From: JBBQZU01 sp038207425
Lineage (GTDB): Bacteria; Bacteroidota; Bacteroidia; Flavobacteriales_D; Cryomorphaceae
Direction: 5' to 3'
Length of the DNA: 64,000 nucleotides
Assembly: GCA_038207425.1 (NCBI GenBank)
Contig: JBBQZU010000019.1
Span: 1-64,000 of the forward strand
A program made the translations under genes and the position numbers. Below, piece after piece: positions 41,037 to 50,676 of this stretch (the first letter of the stretch is position 1; every line of letters begins with the position of its first letter). The notes beneath the pieces were generated by a model. That model was not told the origin of the DNA. It worked only from the letters and a program-made list of their open reading frames with translations, and did no database searches.

Positions 41037-42590
41037 TCACTGCACGGAACCAACCCGTGTCTTTTCTCTTACTTTCACAGCCTTAAAAGGGGTGGGTGCT
41101 TGGAGAAAATTTGTGAATGGTACAATTTCATCACTGAAAATTTTGATGCGGTGCTCGTCATCTTGAAGATAAAGCCGGGCTATACTGTCCTTGGCATACA
41201 AACAGGTTTTTTGAAAGTTCCGATCGTATCCTTCGAGCCTTCTGATAATTCTGACCATTATTTTTTGGCGTTTGCTGAGCGTCTGATCTGCCTTGTATAT
41301 GGCTTCAAGGTTTCGAGCCGCTTCTTCCAGTATTCTCTTCGATGCTACCTGGTCAATATTTTGCAGCGCGATTCCTGTGAAATACGTCATCACATCTTTG
41401 CTGAAACAGAGTTCAGTACCAAAGCTGCCGGAATTGTTTTTGATCGATTCGAAAAAATCTGCTGCCTCGCCATATTTACCCTGTACATATTTCAAGACTC
41501 CTAGATAATAGGTAAATTGTGCAATCGCGAACGGCCAGCGAAGCGTGTAATTTGATTGAAGGATTTTTTTAAGTCGGCCCTCCAAGTCGATATAGTTTTT
41601 TTGATAAAAGTCGAGAAGGCAAAGCCGCTTGTTGATAGTGTAAGCTTCAAAACTGCTTTTCTTAAACAGCCTGGATGCTTCAGTAAGTTTTGTCCTGGCT
41701 AGGTCGTATTTTTTGAGTTCTGATAGTATTTCAGTGTATTCCATCAGAGCCAACCCTTCTCTTTGTTCCGTTTGTATTGCCGGTTCTGATCTAATTATTT
41801 CCAGAAGTTTCTCTGAAGTTGTTCTGGCTTTTGCAAAATCGCGGGTTCTAACAAAATATTTGGTCTTAAATAGTTCGAGTAAGTAGGACGGATATTTAAG
41901 TTTACCATCGCGATTTATTTCCCCAAGTTGTTGAATAAAATTTTCGAGCGCTTTCTTCTCGGGGCTTATGGTATTTAGTTCATTAACAGCGAGGTATTGC
42001 AGGTATAAATCCTGAGCCTTGTCATATCCCTCAGCAAGTTGTTTGGCATGAGAGATATACCTTGAAATTCTCAGATAAGGTTTTATTCCTTTGTCGATAA
42101 TATTTGTGAACTGTAGTTGCTTGTATGCTTCAACGGAATCCTGGAATAGCTCGTATTTCAATCCTTTGTTGGCTACATCTTCCAGTAATTTCACAGCCTG
42201 GCGCTGGTTATTTCTCGACAATAAGATTCTTGCCTGTGATAGCTTCTTTGCATTCGAGTTGGCAATACGTGCGCGGTTGCTCAAATTTTTTGCTCGCTCG
42301 GCATTTATATTGAGTGAAAGATTTTCCAGTAGCAAATCCTTTATGGATCTGAAAAAAGCCTGCTGCTCCTGAATGCTGTCTTTCGACTTGCCCAGAATTT
42401 TGATTGCTCCGTTGGCTCCAATTGTGGGTTGCACAGATATAAGTTGAATCAATTCAAATACTTTTTCATACCCTTTCACTTCCGACAATTCCAATCCGCG
42501 AATAGTGGCTATTAAAATTTCCTTTTCGGCCTTATTGAATTTTTTGTACAGATTTTTAATTTCTGTAAGTCGATCAATTTTTTTCATCAA
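41037..42590 (-). CDS. Helical-repeat protein of unknown function
   Basis: The 517-residue basic protein has no signal peptide or membrane segment. It is almost entirely helical and rich in Lys, Leu, Glu and Ala, with TPR-like repeats such as SRNNQRQAVKLLEDVANKGL and YVQGKYGEAADFFESIKNNS. I did not recognise a family. It lies upstream of the SLC13 gene with 64 nt between, and downstream of the giant T9SS gene with 303 nt between. It is AT-richer than its neighbours. A cytoplasmic scaffold is the most likely reading. The first residues MMKKIDRLTEIKNLYKKFNK suggest either of the two ATGs as start. Confidence 0.75.
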   Translation of the reverse strand: MMKKIDRLTEIKNLYKKFNKAEKEILIATIRGLELSEVKGYEKVFELIQLISVQPTIGANGAIKILGKSKDSIQEQQAFFRSIKDLLLENLSLNINAERAKNLSNRARIANSNAKKLSQARILLSRNNQRQAVKLLEDVANKGLKYELFQDSVEAYKQLQFTNIIDKGIKPYLRISRYISHAKQLAEGYDKAQDLYLQYLAVNELNTISPEKKALENFIQQLGEINRDGKLKYPSYLLELFKTKYFVRTRDFAKARTTSEKLLEIIRSEPAIQTEQREGLALMEYTEILSELKKYDLARTKLTEASRLFKKSSFEAYTINKRLCLLDFYQKNYIDLEGRLKKILQSNYTLRWPFAIAQFTYYLGVLKYVQGKYGEAADFFESIKNNSGSFGTELCFSKDVMTYFTGIALQNIDQVASKRILEEAARNLEAIYKADQTLSKRQKIMVRIIRRLEGYDRNFQKTCLYAKDSIARLYLQDDEHRIKIFSDEIVPFTNFLQAPTPFKAVKVREKTRVGSVQ

Positions 42591-42893
42591 TTATTCATTA
42601 GTCATGATGAATCTACACAAATTAAAAGTGAAAGCATCAAGTGCCAACGTACGCATGAATGAGAAGACTATTGGGATTTGCACGTTCAATAACTTGACGT
42701 ATATATAATTGGGTCAAATTATCGAAGATTAGGGCGCCAAAGAGTTTAGGATAATTTAATATTTGGACAACCCGGAATTATTTTTGAAAGAAATTTCAAT
42801 CACATTTATTGCCTGAAATTATTCTTGAAGGAATATTTAGCCAAGGCGGAAATTAAATCTGAAATTTAATTTCGGGATACGGAGACTATTTGA
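42591..42893. other. Intergenic stretch with an AT-rich hairpin
   Basis: This 303 nt gap separates the helical-repeat gene from the giant T9SS gene. It contains an AT-rich hairpin (gaaattaaat / aaatttaatttc, 42849-42873), 20 nt after the T9SS stop, that may help end transcription but lacks a T-run. It also has a diverged direct repeat (attatttttgaaagaaattt and attattcttgaaggaatatt, 42777-42836). No gene is recognisable. Confidence 0.45.
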
Positions 42894-45800
42894 TTAATAA
42901 ATCACCAGCTTGGCACCGGTATTTATCAATGTTGATTCAACTGAAATGTAGTAAACGCCTGCCTGAAGTTTGCCGTATTTCACTTCTACAAGGTCAGCAT
43001 TGGTATCGTACTTAGCTGAATAAACAATTTGCCCTAAAGGCGAATAAATATTTATAGCTGCTGATTCAGTTCTATAGGCATTGGGTACTCTCACAAATAC
43101 CGATCCTCCGCGACTTGGATTGGGATATACGAAAAGATCGTCGCTCACTTCGGCATTGATATTTACAACTGCCACTGCATCAGAATATGTAAACTGCCCG
43201 TCGAAATCAACTTGTTTCAGACGGTAGTACGATATGCCTTTTAGCGGACTGCGGTCGTAGTGCGTATAGTGTAATGTACCATTGGAGTTGCCTGCACCCG
43301 GTACTAAGGCTATTTGTATCCAATTAAGGTCAGGCCCACAGCGCTGTATTTCAAAATAATCATTGTTTATTTCGGTGGCGGTACTCCAGTTTACAGAAAC
43401 GATATCGCCGAGCAGTTTGGCTGTAAAACTGATTAGTTCAATAGGAAGCGGTAACATAGTACTTGTTGATGCAAGTGCTATATAGCTTCCAGCGGGCACG
43501 TTGAGATTTCTGAATTCAACTACCGGCCCCGATCTGATTGAATCGGCATCCACAACAGTAGCATTGGAAAAATCCTGAGGGTTTGCATTGGTATGGTGGA
43601 GAAGCTTGAGATCATTACCAATAAACGAAGGTGCATCCTGAATACCTGAAAAGTTCAGATACAATTCCATAGGGCCGATTGTACCGGATTTAAATATTTT
43701 CCAAACCCGCCCTGATCTTTCTGCAATTCCTGTGGGCAAGTAAGCCGATGAATAAGGATATGCGGCATTCAGCGGCACATTGTTGTGCCCCCATACTACG
43801 GTACTGTTGAGTTGATCAGCATCAGTAAGCTTCACCCGCAAAATACCAGGGCCTTGACTGTCAAGATGTAAATCGCTGGTGTTATTGATTCCTATTCCTG
43901 CGCCTGCTATTTGATGGCCGAAATATGAAGCAGGCACAGATGCGTTGGCATTAGGAAGTCCAAATATCTGTTTGGTATCTGCGATAAACAGAGGAATATT
44001 GTATTTGCCTGATAAATAGTTTTCAATGATAGTACGTCTGGTTTCGTTGAAGGGGGGCTCGTTGTACATAATGAACTCACCAATGTAGCCATTAAATGGG
44101 AAGGCTGATGATGGAAGCGCACCTGATGAAAATGTAAACGGAGGATTATGGAAACGGGTACTTCCTACGAGTGCACCAAGGTAAATATCACTATTATCAC
44201 CCAAAAAATCTCCGATAGCACCAGTTGATGATGGCGATGAAGTATTTTTTCTGCCATTTACATAGATCACTATCTTCTCTGGAACATTAACATTACGGTC
44301 GAGATGACAAGATACAATATAATTTGAGTTGGGTAATAAAACAGGATTTGATTCCGCAAATCTCAAGTTTGCACCATTTCCTCCCCACATGGGGTTTTGA
44401 GATCGCTGCCATGCATTGAAGTATACTCTGCCGTTATTAATATAAATACTTAATCCTCTGTTTCCATTTGCCAATCCCTGCTGATAAAGCATTTGATAAC
44501 CATTTACTGACGCTCCAGTTCTAATTACAAAGTAGAAGGACTTTTTATTATAACTTCCATTTTGGTTTATTGCTGGATGCCTGGTTAATTGATAGAAGTC
44601 GTTATTAAACAGAAGCGTTTTTCGTTGATTTATAGTATTTACTGAAACTTGCAACTGCGCCTGAAAACTAGGATTAGCTTGCAACATATCAATAATTCTC
44701 GGTGAGAAATTCGGTATTGCCTGCATCAACTGGCCCTGGCTGCCATTGATTCTATCAGCATCCAGCCATACAATATTGTCAGATTCACGACCCACTCCCG
44801 CCGCACCGCGGTTTTCGAAAGGGGCATAATCTATAATGGTGTAGGTATGCATATCAGGTGTTGCAATAGTAGTATTCACTGCTGATTGCAATTGGAGAAC
44901 GGCTGTTTCGTCGGGCTCATCCAGCGCATCTGAGTAAACAATCATTGATGGCCAGGCTTGTGTTTGCAAAGGAGGGAATTGAACCACTCCTGGACTGGCA
45001 GTATTGAAATCTACTCCCAAATCAGCAGTTGATATGCCTTCATTTACGGTGTAAGTTACTTCTACGTCAAGTGCGGAAGGTCTGTCAAGTTCTATAAAAA
45101 CTATCGGACTGCCAACAGTTTCAAAACCGGTTTGATTAGAAGTAACAAAACGCGCGTTTGGCAGTGGGTCGTCGTTTACTATCATTGCCTGATGGAAAGT
45201 TGATGGCAAAACAGTAAAATTTAAAATCGGTTGCAGTTGTAGGCCTATAGATTCATCCAGCTCATAAGTATCGTCGTTAAAAAAGTCTATAGTCGCGGTC
45301 ATTTCATGTACTCCAGGGAGAAACACGAGATCTACATAGCGAGAACCATTAGGTCCAAGCCAGCCTGCCGCGTTTTGCATAATATAGTCAGTTGAGTAAA
45401 CTGCATTGCCTTGGTTTGGTGAAGTACGTCTTCTTACGCGTACAGTAGAAGTCGCGGATGTATTACCAACCCTGAGCACTTTGACCAATGCCAAAGGCTG
45501 ATTCTCTAAGTTGAAAGATTGTGAAAGTTCAAAGATTGCCAAAGGGGGGGAGTCATTGTCATAAATAAAGAATTCCAAGGTATCCCTTTGTCCAATGAAT
45601 AGCCCCGGAGTAGTGTTTCCACCGCTTTGTAATACAATCAGTAAGCTTTCGGTAGCCGGATTTTCAGGAACTATATCATTAATTATTCCGAAAGGAATGA
45701 GAGCTGATTGCAAGCCGCCTGGGATTGTAATTCCGCCTGATTGTACTCCGGGATCGTATGTGAAATCTGACCCTAAAGCGGCGGTTACAGGTATAAATGA

Positions 45801-47483
45801 ATAAGCAATCGTGTAAGGAAGAGATGCAGAATTGGGTTCAAAATTCAATCTTACTTCTGCTACTACCCCGAAAGTTGCTGGAGGAGGGTTACCTTCAATG
45901 GCAAAATCCTGGATGAGCGTAAAATTAACAGCAGGTCTCAACATGGCCAGCGTAAAGAAGCTATTGTCCAGAAAGTTGTAGTCAATGTTGAAGTTAATCC
46001 CATCAGAAGTCGTAAGTTCGAGTACCCTGGTTGATTCCAAGGTAAAATTCGGGAAGTTGGCATTGGTTTCATCTATGAGTAAAACCATTTTAGGAAATCC
46101 TGTTGGCAAAGCAGGCAGGTCATTCACATTTACCTTAAAACTTATTGCACCCATATTGGTGCCGGTTTCATCTACACGCCATACGCGCTGCAACCGTTGG
46201 ATATTGGGTGAGTTATTTGGCACAGCCGCCTGGCTCCATGCTCGTGAGGAATTATTATGGCCCGTAAGGAAATATTGATTTGCCGCAGTAAGTTGCGTGG
46301 GTTGTACAGATATTTCAAAGGGGTTTCTCCCTTGGCTTTTTAAGTGTCTGTTATCAACGCTGTTTGTTTGCTGCCCTATGCCAATCACTTCTACGCCATA
46401 AGTCGCCTCATGTGCATATTTATCATCGGCTATAATATTCGCAAAGTATTTGGCGCCGAGGTAATTTTGAACGATGATTCTTTGTGTTTGGGTAAGCAAA
46501 TCGTTGTAGTAGCAAAACTCTGCAAATCTACCCTGAAAAGGTCTGGTACCATTGCCATTGCATATTCTTCCGTTTCTATATACAAAAGCGGTATTAATAG
46601 CCCCAAGTCCAATAGGGTCGGGGTGTGCCCAAAGGGTGCCAATACCGTTGGTGCCTGTATTTTGTCCAAGCATATTGGTTTGATTTCCTGAAGTATAGTC
46701 TATCTGATCAAAAACCTGCCCGTTGAGCCATCCTCGTACAAAAAAGTTTGGATTCGGATTGGCCAAATTGTGAATTACACCCATGGCCGGGGCCGAAAAT
46801 TGAGCTGTAAGAATATAAGTGCTGTTGGCTTGGATGGCGCTCCTAACAAAAGTATATCCCCACTGAGGGGTATTGTCAAAATCTCTCCCATTTCCGTGAA
46901 AGCCACCGGTGCCTGTATTGCTCACACCTTGGAGGTTAAAGTCGTATGCACCCACATAAATCAGGTTGTTTTCTATGTAGATATTGAAGCCTCTAGCACA
47001 CCCTCCCTCCTCATACAGCACTTGCAAATCACTTACATTGGTACCTGTGCGGATGGCGAGAAATACTGTCTTGGTATAGGTAATTGCATCGAGGTTGATA
47101 TCAAGCGACGATACAAATTGCAAAAAGCGTCCTTCTTCGAAAGTAACCACAGAGAAACCGTTGATAGAGTTAGCTGCATCATCTCTAAAGTAAGGGGGTA
47201 TTGGAGCGGAAACTGCCTGTGCATTATCGTTGATGTACGAAAGCGAAATATCAGGCCAGTTCAGCACCGGATCGCCATCAGCGAGTGTAGTAAGAGTAGA
47301 TGCATCAAGCCAGATTCGGTTTGTACTTTGATTTGAAGGTGGGAAGCCGGTAATGGTGGTGTCCGTGGGTATCCAATTATTCACTTCGGTACTCACGCCC
47401 CCGGGCCCGCGCTGGGCAAAAGCAAAACATGAGGCAAATAACATTGCCGCCAATAGGGTAATATGGTGTTTCGTAGCAATCAT
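42894..47483 (-). CDS. Giant Calx-beta/LamG-like surface protein with T9SS sorting domain
   Basis: The 1529-residue protein has a signal peptide (ITLLAAMLFASCFAFAQ). Its architecture is symmetrical. A lectin-like module begins NRIWLDASTLTTLADGD (about 55) and includes a GAKYFANIIADDKYAHEATY linker. Three Calx-beta-like units follow (about 525-900), with acidic DDTYELDESIGLQL and SDALDEPDETAVLQL motifs that may bind calcium. A second lectin-like module begins DNIVWLDADRINGSQG (about 910) and also ends in the NYLSGKYNIP linker. The final 75 residues form a type A sorting domain (LFVYPNPSRGGSVFV to GAKLVIY). It is probably a Ca-dependent adhesin or gliding-type surface protein. It appears to be transcribed alone. 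Confidence 0.88.
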   Translation of the reverse strand: MIATKHHITLLAAMLFASCFAFAQRGPGGVSTEVNNWIPTDTTITGFPPSNQSTNRIWLDASTLTTLADGDPVLNWPDISLSYINDNAQAVSAPIPPYFRDDAANSINGFSVVTFEEGRFLQFVSSLDINLDAITYTKTVFLAIRTGTNVSDLQVLYEEGGCARGFNIYIENNLIYVGAYDFNLQGVSNTGTGGFHGNGRDFDNTPQWGYTFVRSAIQANSTYILTAQFSAPAMGVIHNLANPNPNFFVRGWLNGQVFDQIDYTSGNQTNMLGQNTGTNGIGTLWAHPDPIGLGAINTAFVYRNGRICNGNGTRPFQGRFAEFCYYNDLLTQTQRIIVQNYLGAKYFANIIADDKYAHEATYGVEVIGIGQQTNSVDNRHLKSQGRNPFEISVQPTQLTAANQYFLTGHNNSSRAWSQAAVPNNSPNIQRLQRVWRVDETGTNMGAISFKVNVNDLPALPTGFPKMVLLIDETNANFPNFTLESTRVLELTTSDGINFNIDYNFLDNSFFTLAMLRPAVNFTLIQDFAIEGNPPPATFGVVAEVRLNFEPNSASLPYTIAYSFIPVTAALGSDFTYDPGVQSGGITIPGGLQSALIPFGIINDIVPENPATESLLIVLQSGGNTTPGLFIGQRDTLEFFIYDNDSPPLAIFELSQSFNLENQPLALVKVLRVGNTSATSTVRVRRRTSPNQGNAVYSTDYIMQNAAGWLGPNGSRYVDLVFLPGVHEMTATIDFFNDDTYELDESIGLQLQPILNFTVLPSTFHQAMIVNDDPLPNARFVTSNQTGFETVGSPIVFIELDRPSALDVEVTYTVNEGISTADLGVDFNTASPGVVQFPPLQTQAWPSMIVYSDALDEPDETAVLQLQSAVNTTIATPDMHTYTIIDYAPFENRGAAGVGRESDNIVWLDADRINGSQGQLMQAIPNFSPRIIDMLQANPSFQAQLQVSVNTINQRKTLLFNNDFYQLTRHPAINQNGSYNKKSFYFVIRTGASVNGYQMLYQQGLANGNRGLSIYINNGRVYFNAWQRSQNPMWGGNGANLRFAESNPVLLPNSNYIVSCHLDRNVNVPEKIVIYVNGRKNTSSPSSTGAIGDFLGDNSDIYLGALVGSTRFHNPPFTFSSGALPSSAFPFNGYIGEFIMYNEPPFNETRRTIIENYLSGKYNIPLFIADTKQIFGLPNANASVPASYFGHQIAGAGIGINNTSDLHLDSQGPGILRVKLTDADQLNSTVVWGHNNVPLNAAYPYSSAYLPTGIAERSGRVWKIFKSGTIGPMELYLNFSGIQDAPSFIGNDLKLLHHTNANPQDFSNATVVDADSIRSGPVVEFRNLNVPAGSYIALASTSTMLPLPIELISFTAKLLGDIVSVNWSTATEINNDYFEIQRCGPDLNWIQIALVPGAGNSNGTLHYTHYDRSPLKGISYYRLKQVDFDGQFTYSDAVAVVNINAEVSDDLFVYPNPSRGGSVFVRVPNAYRTESAAINIYSPLGQIVYSAKYDTNADLVEVKYGKLQAGVYYISVESTLINTGAKLVIY

Positions 47484-47674
47484 AGCATTTTGCAGCTTGT
47501 CGCTGCTCTAACTGCTTTATTCTGCGAAAGTAAGCAATTTGTGCTGATTTGTAAAGGTATTTGTAGATAAGACCTTACGCAGCATTACAGCAATGGTTTC
47601 GCTTGGTGCGGATGCAATAAAGAATCCGGATAGCTTTTAGGTCTTAGCTTTTCAGGAGCGCTGCCACGCGAATA

Positions 47675-48382
47675 TTATACCATATTGTGATACACATGCT
47701 GCACATCGTCATCATCTTCGAGTTTTTCGAGTAGTTTTTCTACTTCGGTTTCTTGTTCTGATGTGAGTGATTTGGTATCCATTGGTAAGCGCTCAAAACC
47801 TGAGTTGATTACAGTAATGCCCATGCTTTCAATGGCTTTTTGCAGTACGCCGTAATCTGAAAATGGTGCGTAGATCAGTATACCGTCTTCTTCTTCAAAT
47901 ATTTCATCGGCGCCATGATCTATGAATTCAAGCTCAAGCTCTTCAGGGTCGTGGGTGCCTTTATCGATCTTGAAAAAGCATTTGTGCTCAAACATGAATT
48001 CGACGGATCCTGAGGTACCTAAAGCGCCGTTGTGTTTATTGAAATAGCTGCGCACATTAGCCACGGTGCGGGTGTTATTATCAGTGGCCGTCTCAACCAG
48101 CATTGCTATGCCATAAGGGCCATAGCCTTCAAAGATCACTTCCTTATAGTTTTCCTGATCTTTAGTGCTAGCTTTTTTTATTGCCCGTTCTACATTGTCC
48201 TTGGGCATATTGGCTGTTTTGCAGTTTTGGATTACAGCGCGCAGCTTCGCATTGCTTTCTGGGTCAGGGCCACCTTCCTTAACAGCCATTACAATCTCTC
48301 TTCCCAATCGGGTGAAGATTTTACTCATTTTTGACCAGCGCTTCATTTTGCGCTCTTTCCTGAATTCAAATGCTCTTCCCAT
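47675..48382 (-). CDS. yebC: YebC/PmpR-family protein (TACO1-like)
   Basis: The 235-residue protein has the three-domain YebC layout. Recognised by MSKIFTRLGREIVMAVKEGG, ESNAKLRAVIQNCKTANMPK, the highly conserved EGYGPYGIAMLVETATDN and the acidic C-terminal region. YebC proteins are called transcription regulators in older work. Newer work links the family to translation of proline stretches. The N-terminal basic stretch (GRAFEFRKERKMKRWSKMSK) replaces the usual GHSKWANIKHRK but fits the Bacteroidota form. A 42 nt gap separates it from the acyltransferase gene. Confidence 0.96.
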   Translation of the reverse strand: MGRAFEFRKERKMKRWSKMSKIFTRLGREIVMAVKEGGPDPESNAKLRAVIQNCKTANMPKDNVERAIKKASTKDQENYKEVIFEGYGPYGIAMLVETATDNNTRTVANVRSYFNKHNGALGTSGSVEFMFEHKCFFKIDKGTHDPEELELEFIDHGADEIFEEEDGILIYAPFSDYGVLQKAIESMGITVINSGFERLPMDTKSLTSEQETEVEKLLEKLEDDDDVQHVYHNMV

Positions 48383-48424
48383 GGTGGTAGAATTTGTGGC
48401 GAATTTAATCAGATTTCAAATTGT

Positions 48425-49156
48425 TCAAAACTTCTCTTGGCTCATGTGCGCTTTGAGTTCTGCCAAAGTATCACCAAGCCTCCATTGCGCAAGCTGAGTG
48501 AGCTCGCTGATGGTTCTTTCATGTATTTCGCTGATGCCAATGGGCTCGCCTACCAATATGCGGATTTCGCCACTGTTCATTTTGCCGTCAGGCGGCAATA
48601 CCTGAGCCGTGCCGGTCACTGCTATCGGGATAAGTGCTACAGGGCCGCTTTTGGCGATGTGGAAGGTTCCTTTTTTAAATAATTGCAGCTCTCCATCTTT
48701 TGATCGTGTGCCTTCGGGAAATGTGATAATATGCTTGCCTTTGGCAATTTGCTTCGATGCTTTTTGCATGGAATGTTTGGCTCTTTCAGGATTGCTGCGG
48801 TCTACAAATACCATCCCGATTGCGTACATGCCCCAGCCAAATACCGGAATTTTGAGCAGTTCGCGTTTGGCGATATAGTACACCGGTACAGGCAGGGCTG
48901 TGCATATTGCAGGTATATCGAAATGTGAGCTGTGATTGGCGTAAAAAATGCAGCGGGTATCCGAATTAATTTTTTCGCTTCCGTACACTTTCATTTTCGC
49001 TCCAGCCAACCAAAGCAGGCCGGGTCCCCACATTTTGCGACTCACAAAATTATACACCCCACCATTGGGCAGCCAGGAAAAAAGCAACACAAAAAAAGCT
49101 GAGATAAAGCACAGCAGCAGAATTGCAATAGACCTCATGAATCTCATATAAGGCAT
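48425..49156 (-). CDS. plsC: 1-acyl-sn-glycerol-3-phosphate acyltransferase
   Basis: The 243-residue membrane acyltransferase adds the second acyl chain to lysophosphatidic acid. It has an N-terminal membrane segment (SIAILLLCFISAFFVLLFSW), the catalytic motif NHSSHFD (the HX4D box), the glycerol-phosphate-binding region VDRSNPERA, FPEGTRS, and a later PVALIPIAVTG. The open frame extends 27 codons upstream into the RluE-like gene, but ATG 49154-49156 (MPYMRFMRS) gives the expected N-terminus and leaves a 13 nt gap. ATG 49147 is also possible. Confidence 0.94.
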   Translation of the reverse strand: MPYMRFMRSIAILLLCFISAFFVLLFSWLPNGGVYNFVSRKMWGPGLLWLAGAKMKVYGSEKINSDTRCIFYANHSSHFDIPAICTALPVPVYYIAKRELLKIPVFGWGMYAIGMVFVDRSNPERAKHSMQKASKQIAKGKHIITFPEGTRSKDGELQLFKKGTFHIAKSGPVALIPIAVTGTAQVLPPDGKMNSGEIRILVGEPIGISEIHERTISELTQLAQWRLGDTLAELKAHMSQEKF

Positions 49157-49169
49157 AGTCGGGCGTTGA

Positions 49170-49790
49170 TCATTTTTTTGAGTGGGCGAAAATACGTAAC
49201 TTACTGTAAGTTTCGTGGGCAGTGAGCGCTGCAACATCTCCGGGAGTCATTCCATCGATGGTTACTTCTTCTATTTGCCAGCGCACCAGCCTCAACGTCG
49301 GAAATCCGACGGCCGCCGTCATGCGCCGCACCTGCCGGTTCTTACCTTCTTTTAGCGTAAGCGAAATCCATGATGTTGGTATGTTTGCCCTGTACCTTAT
49401 CGGTGGCACCCTTTCGGGCAATGATGGTTCTTCAATTCGCTGCGCAACTGCAGGTCTGCTGGTGTATCGCTCACCTTTCAGGTTGATAATAATTCCTGAA
49501 GAAAGCGCCCGTAGTGCTGCATCGGTGATGGCTCCGTCAACCTGGGCGAAATAGGTGCGTGTATGAGCGTGGCGTGGGTTGAGCAATGCATCGTTTACTG
49601 CCTTATCGTCGGTAAGAATCAGCAGACCTTCGCTGTCAGAATCGAGCCTGCCTACCGGATACACGTGTGGTGAAAAATTGCCGAGATCGGCGAGGGAAGT
49701 ATGATTGCCTTCCCTGCCAAACTGGCTTAGCATGCCGTAGGGCTTATATACGGCGAAGTAGCTATATTGCGTATTACTTTGAATCGGCAC
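49170..49790 (-). CDS. RluE/RsuA-family pseudouridine synthase
   Basis: The enzyme isomerises a uridine in 23S rRNA to pseudouridine. Conserved segments are SYFAVYKPYGMLSQFGREG, the catalytic GRLDSDSEGLLILTDD (Asp in R-L-D), LKEGKNRQVRRMTAAVGFPT and LRLVRWQIEEV. The order of motifs and short size (206 residues from GTG 49790) match RluE, which modifies 23S U2457 in E. coli. GTG 49790 is preferred because the family starts just before the KPYG strand. A TTG at 49826 is open and would give 218 residues. Either way the gene overlaps the prohibitin-like gene upstream (17 or 53 nt), so translation is coupled. Confidence 0.88.
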   Translation of the reverse strand: MPIQSNTQYSYFAVYKPYGMLSQFGREGNHTSLADLGNFSPHVYPVGRLDSDSEGLLILTDDKAVNDALLNPRHAHTRTYFAQVDGAITDAALRALSSGIIINLKGERYTSRPAVAQRIEEPSLPERVPPIRYRANIPTSWISLTLKEGKNRQVRRMTAAVGFPTLRLVRWQIEEVTIDGMTPGDVAALTAHETYSKLRIFAHSKK

Positions 49791-50595
49791 CGAGTATGAT
49801 GGGCATTCCGTCTTTACCCTGACCAATTACCACCACTTTTGCATTTTCTGATTTTGCAAGTTCGAGTGTAGCTTCTATGCCTTTCCATCGAAGTAGGCGG
49901 TCTGAAATACCTTCTGATACAATATCTTGAAAGTCTTTTATACCCTGTGCTTCGATACGCTTACGTTGTGCTTCTTTCTCTTCTTTTTGGATTTTGAATT
50001 CGTACTCCTGGCTCTCCTGCTCCTGCCTCAGTTTCTTTTCAATAGCTGAGCGAATATTTTGCGGAAGTTCAATACCTCTGATAAGTATTGCGTCGAGGTG
50101 TATATTCATACGTTCAAGTCTGGTGCGAACATCATTGAATATCTCGTCTTGAATAAAATCTCTTTTGGTAGAATATAATTCTTCCGGATCGTACCTGCCC
50201 ACAACCAATCGGGCAGCCGATCGCACTTCGGGCATTACGATTACATCTTTATAATTCTGCCCTATGGTTTGATGTATAGTACCAATTTGCTTTATCAATG
50301 GACGGTACCTGATGGACATTTCAATTTGGATGGCCAGCCCATTTTTTGAAAGAGCTTCCATGGTTTCTCTTTGTTCCTGGTTTCGCACATTGTACACGTA
50401 CATGGAATTCCATGGAGCGATGAAGTGAAAGCCCTCTGAAAAGTAGAAGTCGGTAACTGTTCCTCCGCCAAATTGCCGGTAAAGGACTCCTGCCTCTCCT
50501 GATCTAATAGAGATGGTGGCTGTTTGGTAAAGGATCAATAATAACAATATTGATCCGCCGACCGCGATAATGAGTTTACGTTGTCCTGGTTCCAT
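49774..50595 (-). CDS. Prohibitin-like SPFH-domain protein
   Basis: The 273-residue protein has a single N-terminal membrane segment (LIIAVGGSILLLLILYQT, about 8-25) followed by an SPFH/PHB domain. The domain is recognised by SIRSGEAGVLYRQFGGG, the GFHFIAPWNSMYVYNVR segment and MSIRYRPL. After residue 175 comes a long helical charged coiled coil (IEKKLRQEQESQEYEFKIQK). The protein should sit in the inner membrane with the SPFH part facing outward and form oligomeric rings that organise the membrane or regulate FtsH-type proteases. It overlaps the RluE-like gene. Confidence 0.93.
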   Translation of the reverse strand: MEPGQRKLIIAVGGSILLLLILYQTATISIRSGEAGVLYRQFGGGTVTDFYFSEGFHFIAPWNSMYVYNVRNQEQRETMEALSKNGLAIQIEMSIRYRPLIKQIGTIHQTIGQNYKDVIVMPEVRSAARLVVGRYDPEELYSTKRDFIQDEIFNDVRTRLERMNIHLDAILIRGIELPQNIRSAIEKKLRQEQESQEYEFKIQKEEKEAQRKRIEAQGIKDFQDIVSEGISDRLLRWKGIEATLELAKSENAKVVVIGQGKDGMPIILGADSK

Positions 50596-50654
50596 GAGAT
50601 TTATGTTTAAAATTTATGTGATTTCTGAGTGGGTATTGAGGCGAAGGTAATTCA

Positions 50655-50662
50655 TACCTTTG
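50655..50662 (+). promoter_or_regulatory. TAnnTTTG promoter box for the FKBP-type isomerase gene
   Basis: TACCTTTG is 14 nt before the ATG at 50677, with a TTG at 50636-50638 16 nt upstream. It rules out the earlier in-frame ATG at 50629. Confidence 0.65.
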
Positions 50663-50676
50663 CAAAAATTTACAAA

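Noticed and set aside
40830..41504. 224-codon plus-strand frame
   Set aside because: It straddles the ends of two minus-strand genes and has no family resemblance.
46770..47336. 188-codon plus-strand frame
   Set aside because: It is antisense to the 5' part of the giant T9SS gene and has no recognisable domain.
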